NCBI GenBank assembly: GCA_022661535.1
Contig: JAKULF010000003.1
Coordinates: 5,208,001-5,272,000 of the forward strand
Direction: 5' to 3'
Origin: Eutypa lata
Taxonomy: Eukaryota; Ascomycota; Sordariomycetes; Xylariales; Diatrypaceae
DNA length: 64,000 bases
Part shown: one piece after another, positions 11,174 to 20,572 of the stretch
Position numbering within the stretch: position 1 is the first letter of the stretch
Layout: each line of letters opens with the position of its first letter
Made by a program: the position numbers and the translations under genes
Notes under the pieces: generated by a model
What the model was told of the DNA's origin: nothing
The model's database searches: none
The model's input: the letters and a program-made list of their open reading frames with translations, nothing else

Positions 11174-13148
11174 ATGGACCATTCGAATTCAACTCTTCGA
11201 TCTCCTATAGATACTAATTCATCAGACCAGAAGCCCATTGTACGATATGGCGTTGAGAACAAAAGCATTCCAGGAGACCCTACAGGCTGGTGGGCCAAGG
11301 ATTGTGGGAATTTGTTTCACTGGGCCGATATCCATCGCTATCGTGTATGTATTGTTACTCTGCCTCATGATTCCCGCTATTTATCTAACAACCTTTTGTA
11401 GGAATTCCCGAAATTCAAGGATTCTGACCTCAAACATCTGGACGATGCTCGTATTGAGGACGTCAAGTTGTATCTGGAGAATATCGCGAGAAACGGCATC
11501 GCAGGTATCAAAGAACGAGCGAGAGTAGTCAAAGATTCACCACAGGAAACAGTAATCGACGACAACATCGGCGACTTCGATGTCCTCATCTTTCAGTTTA
11601 AGGACGTCGCATATGACCAAGATGGTTCATACATCAAGGCAGAACGTGCCAAAGTGGTGGAAAGGGCATCGACGGATAAGATGAAGGCCATAGAACCACC
11701 GATGGGGCGAGATACGGAGAACCTATTAATGGCACAGAGAATGAGGCGAGACGAGGCCCCCACAATGCCCCTACATAAGGATGGCAGTGAAAACCGGAAG
11801 AAATGGTACAAAGAGATGCGCCTGGACTCCTGTCACACATTCTGGGTCAAGACAACTAGGGCAGAGAGAGATGGAATGAGAGCCACAGCACAGGATCCAC
11901 CGGCCGATATTGCTCACCTAATCCAACAAATCAAGGCCGAGGACAGATGCCACACGAAGGATGCTTTCTGGGAGTATCAACGGGATGAAGTCGCTGCCAC
12001 AGATACGAATATCTACCAAGAAGCCCATCAACATGTGGTAATAGTGGTGGATAAGAATTCCCAAATCGTTTTGTGCAAGTTCGGCGGTCTTTTCCAGTTG
12101 CTCCTCGGAGCTCCATGCATGCACAAAGTCGAAAATGCCATTCGCAAGTGGTCATCACTAGCTCCACTCCCCATTCCAAACACAAGACGTCACATGGTTG
12201 ATGCTTACATTCGGCAGAGGCACCCTGAGATGGACGTCGAAAAGGCGCGGTCACTCGAGGAGATTGAGGAGCGGCATCAGTGCGTCGTACACTACGGCTG
12301 CTGGGCCATGAAAGGCCACTTGAACCCCGATCACGTTTTCCAGACACCCGATACAAGACTCCGGCGAGCTTATCCCAAAGCGGTCCAAGAAGACTATCCC
12401 AGCGATTTGTTGCCTGGTTTCCAGGAGAAGGTATTGGGGGCGGGGGCGGAAGTTGCACGCTTCCTATTCAGTGCACTGGCACCAAAGGAGTATCAAGAAT
12501 GCTGCGACGTGTTCCAGGCCCTCCGCGACACCGAGAAGATGAGAATGTCGGAACCAACGTTCTCGACCATGGCTGTTCTCGGCATCAACTCGTATACCGC
12601 GAGACATCACGACCAAACCGATGTCAAGCACGGATTTGCTCACCTTCTACCACTTGGCAATTATCAAGGTAAGTACAGGGGGAGAATCTTCATCCGACTC
12701 CAATAGATAGTTATCACTGACGAACCTAGGTGCTGATCTGTGCTTTCCTTCGCTGGCGATGAAGCTACGATACCGTCCGGGAGACTGTGTCATGTTTAGG
12801 GGGGCGGAACTTGAGCATTTCGTCTCCGACTGGGAGGGATACCGCATCTTTCTCCTCTATACTAACCACCAGCCGGTTCGTAACTACGCTCATCGCATCA
12901 TGGGCAGGCGGGAACCAAAACGGAACGATCGCTGGCACCCTGATCGCGTCAAAGAGGAACAGGCTGGCGTCAAGGTGAGCCTAGCCCCACAGTCTGAGCC
13001 TCAGAGCGCCGAGTACGACCCTTGCTACATGGACCCCTTATCTCTGGAGTCCGAGGAGCTCTCAGCAGTGGACATCCATGGGGCTGGAATCGATGATACA
13101 CCCAGCACTACGCCTACTGGATCTAGGCCTTCCGGTAGCTTCCCCTGA
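11174..13148 (+). CDS. TET/JBP-like 2-oxoglutarate/Fe(II) dioxygenase
   Basis: Three exons, 11174-11344, 11402-12668 and 12730-13148 (introns 57 and 61 nt), give 618 aa. The oxygenase core spans the last splice: ARHHDQTD gives the iron-binding H459-x-D461, GADLCFPSLAMKLRYRPGDCVMF forms the central strands, and LEHFVSDWEGYRIF gives distal His509 and the 2-oxoglutarate-binding Arg518. This arrangement matches fungal 2OGFeDO proteins related to TET/JBP nucleic-acid hydroxylases. The N-terminal 400 residues are charged, include CHTFWVKTTRAERDG and a C-rich LCKFGGLFQLLLGAPCMH segment, and resemble no domain I can name. A disordered acidic/Ser-Pro tail ends the protein. The substrate could be 5-methylcytosine, RNA or protein. 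Family good; activity unknown. Confidence 0.7.
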
Positions 13149-13810
13149 AGGTGTGTGCGCCTGTGATTGATGACACTGATTGTGGCAGAGCTGAGGTTTA
13201 GAGTTGAGGAAGAGGAGTGTGTACTTATTGCTAATTTGTCTGGTTAAAGTATATTCTTACTACAATACACCTTAAACCACAATAGCTAAACTTTCCTACA
13301 TATGTATGTCTGTGCAAAAGCCTGATACCACTAGTCCCTTGTATTAATCGAGTCCCATGGTTGGTATTCAACATCGGATGAACTGTACTAATCCATACTA
13401 TGTTTTCTAGTAAGGGGGTACTTATAAAAGGTATTGTCTGTTCGCTGGCGTAATATCATCTGAATGCAGACAAACGTAAGCAGTAGAGATATTAGTACCA
13501 ATTAAACTTCCTTCGTTTTGAGCCAAATAGTGATATAGTTATCTTTCCATCAAAGCGTTAAGTACATAGTTCTGAATCAAATTCTAGTAGAAACTTAGTC
13601 CGCTATCACCTCACACATAAAGGAACAGCAAATCCAGAAAAGACAAGGTCACAAATCCTCCCCTTCAATTACCAGAATTTGTCTTCCACTTCTCTATTCA
13701 CAAAAATAGTTAACATACACTTCTTCGACCGAGCGCACCTTCATCATCTACCAATATTTTCTACTATCTTTCTATTAAGGGTATATTTCACCTACCTCAC
13801 CTACCTCACC
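13149..13810. other. Intergenic stretch and 5' region of the secreted protein gene
   Basis: No coding feature supported. The last 150 bases are pyrimidine-rich, and CACCTACCTCACCTACCTCACC directly precedes the ATG at 13811. Confidence 0.4.
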
Positions 13811-14296
13811 ATGCGCCTCCTTCCGTGGCTAAGCGCTGCTTGCATCATTCTCTTGAATGTGTCAACCGCAACGGCTCAGAATATCACCAGGCCGGACCCT
13901 TCGCCACCTCATTTATTATCCCACCTCATACCAGATCCTACCGTAGGATGCACGGGGGTAACTCTTAACCCTGAAAACTTGGAAGTAGCCAAGGAAAAGG
14001 CTGTTCGCTGGGGGAGAAGTCACCACGTTGCATCGAGGGCCTTTCAGCAATGGAGCTATGGAAATGCAACGGTGTGGATTTGCAACTGCAAACATGCGCA
14101 CCCAGATCCCGTTAGGGAGGCTGAACTTAACTCCACCTTTCAGATCCTAGACGAAGAATGTGGCCCAAATCAAAGCGGCTGGGTCTGGTCTAAGAAATGG
14201 CAGAAGGGGTTTAATCGCGATGACCCGTCTCCCTGGAGATATGCAAGGAAAGCCCAGTTCTGCCCATCGTTTTGTATTCGTCGACATAATAATTGA
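13811..14296 (+). CDS. Small secreted cysteine-containing protein
   Basis: 161 aa. The frame is open for 44 codons upstream, but the ATG at 13811 begins a clean signal peptide (MRLLPWLSAACIILLNVSTATAQ) and is preceded by CACC, so I start there. The mature part of about 138 aa has six cysteines (GCTG, ICNCK, EECG, FCPSFC) and several Trp residues (VRWGR, FQQWSYGN, GWVWSKKWQKG). NIT and NAT are potential N-glycosylation sites. No known fold is recognised. Size, secretion and even cysteine number fit fungal effector-like or secreted defence proteins, by inference only. It is an isolated gene in gene-poor DNA. Confidence 0.65.
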   Translation: MRLLPWLSAACIILLNVSTATAQNITRPDPSPPHLLSHLIPDPTVGCTGVTLNPENLEVAKEKAVRWGRSHHVASRAFQQWSYGNATVWICNCKHAHPDPVREAELNSTFQILDEECGPNQSGWVWSKKWQKGFNRDDPSPWRYARKAQFCPSFCIRRHNN

Positions 14297-15423
14297 AAGC
14301 GAGCTGGGTCGGGTATCATCCATGATACATTCATGATTGTCAGCTAGCTACCACTTTCCTATACTCTCTTTTCGCCGTCGAGGGACAGTAGTGTAATCAT
14401 TGATTAATACACTTTGTTATATGATCCTTGTGGCATGTCTTCGGAACTTGACAATCATTCTATTATTTGAACGCTTGTTAGGGACAGACGACATACATAA
14501 ATACATGCTTAACCGCTATTTTGAGATGTTGCCATTGCCAATCATAGTAGATTTAATAATACCTTTCTCAAAATGATTCGCTGCATTAATAAGCCAGGTA
14601 AAATGATCTCAACCTTATGGCTCCTGCCCAACAACTATTGGTAATGTTTACATGTCATGCAATGGGGGGTACCTGCTGATGATTCAACATAAATCCGGAT
14701 AGGGAAATTGTTGCTCTGACTTAAATTGACCTCAGTTACAGCAGTGATTACCTACCTACCTAAGTATATATGGTCTATGAGATTCAAGAAAATTTCCTGC
14801 CATTGTCTCAAGGCGTAGGCACTATACCGATCTTAGGAGATCAAAGCTGTCAACACCTTGCTAGCACCGAATAAGCACCCTTCATAGTAATTGGGGAAAA
14901 GATCAAGTATTAGACTCAAGCTGCATTTTTGCTATTGCTCCTTGGAAGACCTCAATCAATGCATGAATGGTATGCCGCTGCCGCCGAAGAGCACATGTGA
15001 TTCTAAATTGAGTTTGATAAGAGGAGCTCGCTACTGCCCCATTTCTTAAACTGTATCCATATATTTCTTTCACCTACGATGGCGGTTTCCAGACTGTTTC
15101 TCACGATGATAGGCAGGTCCGAGGGAAACGTGCAGGTCTATATGTCCCGCACAATCTCCCAAGACTTATCACCTTTCCTCTTCTCCTCAACAACAAACAT
15201 TCAGTTGTTTTCTTTCAAAAAAAAACCCCCAAAAAAATCAAAAAAATCACAAAACCACAAAAACTTCAACATAATTTTGGGCATCTTCATCTCCAACATC
15301 ACTATTCAGCATCACCAAAGGTATCATTACCAATTTTTGGTAAGCCACCTCACTCCCTCGTCATCACGGCCCCAACCTATCGTAACTCTGCCGTACACTA
15401 ACACGTTTTTTGGATAGGACAAC
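14297..15423. other. Intergenic stretch with A-rich leader
   Basis: No gene recognised up to the small ORF at 15424. A/C-rich DNA at about 15218-15265 and a possible 5'-UTR intron (GTATCATTACC near 15321 to TTTGGATAG ending 15418) suggest a transcript leader. Confidence 0.35.
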
Positions 15424-15777
15424 ATGTCTAACGCCAGCACCACCACCGCCATGCCCCTCGCCACATTCACCCAGAACCGCCCTGCTCCTGCCTCAGCCAA
15501 TTATCCCCATGATCCGAACCCAGTTCCGGCTTCGACAGCCGACGCCGACTCCCTGCCCGCCCCCGACCACCAATACACCAGCGATCCTTCTACAGCCGAG
15601 GAGGGCGGGCAGCCCGGAAGACCGTCGCGCGGGTCGAAGCGCTGGGGGAGGATCATGAGAGGGCAGGACAGGGCGGCAAACACTTTCGTCGCCTTCTGGG
15701 CGAATGTGCCGAGGGGGGTGGTGGCGGTGACAATAATGTGGTGGTGCTGGCGTGGTGACGTGGATATCTTTAGCTAA
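15424..15777 (+). CDS. Hypothetical small Pro/Ser/Ala-rich protein
   Basis: 117 codons from the ATG at 15424. A typical fungal leader with a possible UTR intron ends just before it. The N-terminal half is low-complexity (Ala, Pro, Thr, Ser). A denser part, SKRWGRIMRGQDRAANTFVAFWANVPRGVVAV, looks like folded or amphipathic protein. The end after VPRG is G-rich (GTGGTGGCGGTG), and the real C-terminus may differ if an intron starts there. No family recognised. Confidence 0.35.
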   Translation: MSNASTTTAMPLATFTQNRPAPASANYPHDPNPVPASTADADSLPAPDHQYTSDPSTAEEGGQPGRPSRGSKRWGRIMRGQDRAANTFVAFWANVPRGVVAVTIMWWCWRGDVDIFS

Positions 15778-15839
15778 TTATCAATAGTTAGCATCATTAA
15801 TACATGGATTGCCCAAGTGCGAAGATGTCTGCTCATTGC

Positions 15840-16232
15840 ACGTGAATTTGAATAACATGACCCTAGCTTGTAATGATACGTGATTATACATTTGTCTACT
15901 GTAGTCTTTGTAGATTATTCAAATTTTCGGTATGTTGATGTCCCCCAAGACAACCTTTAACCATGGCGGAGTAATCCCTCCGATAATAAACGGAAAGACA
16001 TTGACGCTGACCAATACCTCACCGAGGAGTAATTACAAGGCAGCTATGTCTAAAATCGAAGAGCAGGAGTGGAACGTCTACAATCCTACAGGATGCCGCA
16101 ACATAAAGACTAACGAAACTTACGCAAACTTTGCAACTATGGGCACTGGATACCTCAAGTCCTCTAACGAAGTCACCCTGCTAGCCAAAAATACTGATTG
16201 GTACGTGCGCTCCAGGACGTGAATTTGAATAA
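15840..16232. repeat. Pair of 16-bp direct repeats bracketing about 360 bases
   Basis: ACGTGAATTTGAATAA occurs at 15840-15855 and again at 16217-16232. The enclosed segment holds an ATG-started open frame of 96 codons (15932-16222) with no family resemblance. No terminal inverted repeats were seen, so a transposon is not shown; the repeats may be a small segmental duplication or a target-site-like scar. Confidence 0.4.
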
Positions 16233-16542
16233 TACGCATCTAACTTTCAATAATCTGTTATTATCCAATTATGGCTAATGCCCTTACGCGCTTATTTGAT
16301 TTATGGCACTCTAGGCTTTTTACAAGATAAATGTTCAATCTTAGTTGCTTTTGGGAAACCTCTCTCTCATGTGTGGTTCACACATTGGCTGAGTAAATGC
16401 GCTGGTATGATTCTGTGAATATTTCATTCCCCATCAACTACTAAACATCCTAGGAACGGCCACTCTTCTTCTTGTCTATTCCGAACGTCGACCATCGCCA
16501 ATTACGTTATGTGAGCTCTCCCGGACCTGCTTGCCTCATTTC

Positions 16543-17821
16543 CTAGCCTTCAGCACCCCCGGGGAACTCCGATGTCTCGCCTCCAGCCACGCTCGCCGGG
16601 CCCTCCCACTGCAGCATCTCAGGCACGAGCGGCTGCAGCACCTTGAGCCAGATCGTCTCGTACAAGCTGGGACCACCGCCGGCGGCTGCACTCCCGGGCT
16701 CGAGGGAGCCCAGCTGCGTGTCGTCGGAGCAGCAGGGGCTGTTCGTGCCCCAGAACGGCCCGGCCGCCCACGCAGTCCAGCCGATGTACTCCGGGTTGTC
16801 CGCCATGTAGTTGACAAAGTCGGTCAGCATCGTCTCGCAGCCCGTGTTGTTCGCGCCGCCGAACTCGGTGATGAAGGCCTTGAGGTTGTGTTCCTGATTT
16901 CCAACGTTAGTTAGTACATTTGATATGTGCCGTTCTTTTTTTGACTCCCCAGTGAGGAAGGAATATTAGGGTAATTTAAAGTAATTAATTTTTAACCTTC
17001 AGCCACGCCGTCACGGCATCTAGGTGCTCGGGGCCGTTGAGGCACTCGGCGTGCGTCCCGCTGTAGTCCTCGTCGAGGTATTCGTGGATGTCGATGGCCG
17101 TGTTGTTCAGCGGGTCGGCGAACCGGTGCATGACCTCGCTGTTGGGCACGCCCCCGTAGCTCTCGTTCCACGCGTGGCCGCCGGTCCACGAGTTGCCCGG
17201 CAGGATGATCAGGTTGCTCGCGTCTGCGGCGCGGATCGCGTCGATGGCCGCCTGGTTGTTGGCGAGGACCAGGTCCGTGTCCATGTCGTGCGGCTCGTTC
17301 ATCAGCCCGAAGATGACCTTCTCGTTGTCGGCGAAGCGACCCGCCAGCTCGCCCCAGAACTCCGCGAACTGCTCCGTGGTCGCGGCGGTCTCGTCCGTCG
17401 TGTTGCCGATGACGCTGCCGCTGTACGGCTGCGACGACGGGTCGTTGTAGCGCATGTAGTTGTGGGGGTCTAGGATCGCGTAGGCGCCCTTGGTCACCGT
17501 CACGTAGTCGACGGCCTGCTTGAAGTAGTCGAAATGCGTCTCGTTGAAGGTGGCGCCGAGCCCTGTCTCCGGGGGTGCCATCCGCTCCATCAGGAACGCG
17601 ATCCGGAATAGGTTCAGGTGGTTCTCGTCTACGTGCACGTCGACCGCCTCCTCCGAGATGAAGGCGTAGTCCACGCCGAACGTTCCCGGCAGCCCCGTCC
17701 CCGGCGTGGCGTCGGCGCTCCATACTCCGAATTCGCCGCCCGACTCCGCTACCCCCGCGTAGAAGATTGTCGCGGAGGCGCTGGAGATGAAGGGGAGGAG
17801 TCCTGTGCTTAAATACTTCAT
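16543..17821 (-). CDS. Secreted GH5 endo-beta-1,4-glucanase (GH5_5 type)
   Basis: Two exons, 17821-16997 and 16893-16543 (103-nt intron, GTTAAA…CAG, phase 0), give 391 aa. The signal peptide precedes FYAGVAESGGEFGVW, the usual start of GH5 subfamily 5 cellulases. RIAFLMERM, ILDPHNYMRYN and IFGLMNEPHDM (acid/base E176) follow. Exon 2 supplies FITEFGG (nucleophile E285), so the intron is essential for an active enzyme. Later WTAWAAGPFWG matches the family. There is no CBM1 or linker, unlike many cellulases of this group. It would cleave internal bonds of cellulose or related glucans outside the cell. The first intron base context (GTTAAA) is a weak donor. Confidence 0.93.
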
Positions 17822-17932
17822 TTTTGGAACTACGTTGGGCTGGTCAAGGAAAAGAAAAGGTATCTGGGAGGTAGATCAAAGATGCACGAAAGGTGGCGCG
17901 TCTTTCCACGTAGTCCTTGGGACATTCTTATA

Positions 17933-17939
17933 CTTTATA
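17933..17939 (-). promoter_or_regulatory. TATA box of the GH5 gene
   Basis: CTTTATA on the plus strand is TATAAAG on the gene strand, about 112 bases before the ATG at 17821. Confidence 0.4.
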
Positions 17940-18765
17940 GAGTCGAATGCCGTACAACGTAAGCGGCCAATGCACCTACATACCTTTCCACACGGCTCAA
18001 TAGATCCCTTGAATCAAGCCTCCGAGTCTTTCCTAACGCGGTACGATTAGCGAGTGGCAAGGGGGTGAAGGGCCTTCGGGCCGGCTGTTCAAGGAAAAAT
18101 TATCGAAATCATCGATATGCGATAGAAGATCCATAAGTCAATTGAACTAACTAGGATGGCGAATAATTCATGCGTGGGAATTGTGACCTTGGTGTAATCC
18201 CGGTGTTCTGCAATGCACAATACTATTTGGGGCGGGATCTGCGCTCGGAGGCACCCTCTCCGTGATGGGGCCGCATCGGGGCTTGGCCGTCCGAGCGTAC
18301 CCCCTATACTAAGGGATGTTCGCAATATACATAGTACTGAGCCTCAAAACCTTGGCAGGCCGAGATCTGCAAAACGTCCGTTAGCTGGTGATGTGCTACT
18401 ATAATACAGCTGATTGTGAGCGATTTGAATTTCGAAGATACTAATAAAAAAAAACCAGCATAGGTACGATGTAACAATTAATACTAGACAGATCTCAACG
18501 TCTGTATCTGGAGCCTCACTGTGTAACCACGGCGCAGCATTTCACATGAATAGGCACGGGAGCGTTGCAAACACGAAAGGCAGTTCATCAATAATTAATA
18601 CGGTCCAGCTATCTATACATAGGATTATAGCAACTGGCTTCGTGCCCGCGTCTCGTATTCCATTCATTCATGCATGTCCAGTACTTATTACAATTGTCCA
18701 ACGGCTAAACAAAATATCATATCATCTCATTATACCCCTAATACCTCGGTGTTATCTGATGGGCG
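17940..18765. other. Intergenic stretch
   Basis: Lies between the starts of GH5 and the 3' end of the GPCR gene. No gene, repeat or RNA recognised; an A9 run occurs near 18446. Confidence 0.4.
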
Positions 18766-20572
18766 CTACAGCTCCGTCAGCGATCCTCCCCTAATTACTC
18801 TCATCGTACTGCTCGTGGTCGTGTTAACATGTCCGAGCACGGACGACCCGACAACAACGGAGCTAAGGTCACTAATCGAATCCTCACGAGCCTTATGAGC
18901 AGTGCCACTGGCGCCGGCGCCAACACCACCAATACCCTGGGCGTTGCTACTTTCACCACTACTACTTCTGTTGTCGTCGTCATGACGGACGCCGGGATTT
19001 CCGTTCCTCCTCTCGAGCTCCACGGCCCTCTCACGCTCGCAACGCGCAGCGCTAGCAGCCTGGTGGCCGCGCGGGAGGCCACGGAAGGCGTCGGCGCGGG
19101 CCCGGAACTCGTCCCGGAGGGCGGTAGTACTAGTAGAGAAGAATATGACGGCGTTCCAGACGCCCTGGAGGGGCAGGACAACGGCGCTGGCGAGGTTGAG
19201 GCCGAAGCTGGGCGGGCGGCTGGCGTTGTCGCCCGCGCGCCACACGTCGTGGACCCGGTTGATACTGCTCGGCGTCCACGTCACGAGCACGCTGATGGCG
19301 AAGATGAACGACGTCCGCAGGTACGCGAGCTTGACCGGGTCCATGCGGCCGAAGCGCGCGCACCACTGCCAGAAGCCCCGTCGGATGCGCCTGGGGAGTG
19401 TCGACCGCCGTACCTTCTGCTGTTGGGGGGCTGGGTCTGCCGTAATATGGGTCACCGTTTGGTATGGCGTGTTGATGGGCGAGGACGACGATCGGGGCAT
19501 GTCGTCTCTTCCGCACTCCCTATCATCAGGGGGTCCCTCGAACCAGTTAATCCTCGAAGAGATCGAAGAATCACCGGGAGTCGCAGCCGGAGTGTTTTGG
19601 GTCGTCATAGTGGTGACCTGTATGACTTCCGTGTTTATACTGCCCATAACAGCCCCTCGTGTGAAGATATCCTAAAGTTCACGAAGAGTGAGTTTAGACC
19701 ATGTCGTGCGGTAGCGGGCGCGTTACGCAGCTAAGTGACAAACTTACCTTTTCCCCCGACTCCCGCTCTCTAGCAGGGGCATCATGTGAAGGATTACTAA
19801 GGGATAGGTTTCGGAGGTTGTTGCGTAGTCTGAAAACATAACAGCCGACGGCAAAGTAGATGCAGATCGATAGCACAATGCAGACCCAGATTGGGAGGTA
19901 GTAGGTTAAGATGCGCAGACTCTTCCAGTCGCTAGCGATCCAGCACCATATCTTGAGGATTGTTAGATTCACTCCGTTACCAATGAATGGTAGGTTTCGA
20001 GGCCATATCTGTCTGCTTACAGTAGCATCCCCATATACCCTCCCGCCGTCTTCTGAACGCAGAAGTAATAACCACAGAGCCGGGATGAGCGGAACGCCGT
20101 AACAGATGATGCAGTAGGCCCACCAATAATCCAGGAAGCGTCTGGGGTTGGCTGAGAAGAAGAAGACCATGTACACGTTGACGGCCATCGCAAACGACCA
20201 CCATGGATCTGATTGCATGAACCTGATGCCATGTCAGCATGAACTCTTCAGATTACCTAAATTGCCTGCGACGTACAGCTCGAACATGAAAGCTTGTGCT
20301 TGGCAGAGATGACCTTGCTGGGCGGTCATACCAGAATCTCCTATTAGGCAGGCAATGCTGGCGCCTAGGTTCGCGATAGAGGCGAAGACAATGAAGGTGT
20401 TGGGGACGGATCGGAGCCTTTTCGACAGCGCGTAGGCGATGAAGACTAGGATGGAACCTGTAATCGACAAGGAAGCTCCGATTCTTTCAAGAGTAATGAT
20501 GACTCTCATTTCCTGATCTGAAAATGCTGAACCCCCGGCGAGGTTCATGTCATCAGGTATGGCAATATCCAT
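18766..20572 (-). CDS. cAMP-receptor-like G-protein-coupled receptor (Dicty_CAR/Git3 class)
   Basis: Three exons, 20572-20277, 20222-19748 and 19671-18766 (introns 54 and 76 nt), give 558 aa. The start is the first in-frame ATG. Exon 1 carries TM1-TM2 and part of TM3 (ITGSILVFIAYALSKRLRSVPNTFIVFASIANLGASIACLIGD). Splicing joins FMFELFMQSDPWWSFAMAVNVYMVFF. Exon 2 carries TM3-TM5, with YYLPIWVCIVLSICIYFAVGCYVFRLR. A long third intracellular loop with Ser/Thr- and Arg-rich text (KVRRSTLPRRIRRGFWQW) leads to TM6-TM7 in exon 3, then a roughly 130-residue hydrophilic tail. This layout fits fungal cAMP-receptor-like GPCRs, which couple to heterotrimeric G proteins at the plasma membrane. The ligand is unknown. 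Confidence 0.85.

Noticed and set aside
15932..16222. 96-codon frame between direct repeats
   Set aside because: ATG-started but no family resemblance or codon evidence; mentioned only with the repeat.
16992..17723. 243-codon minus-strand frame rich in Arg
   Set aside because: Alternate frame of the GH5 exon; Arg/Pro-rich translation typical of a GC-rich shadow.
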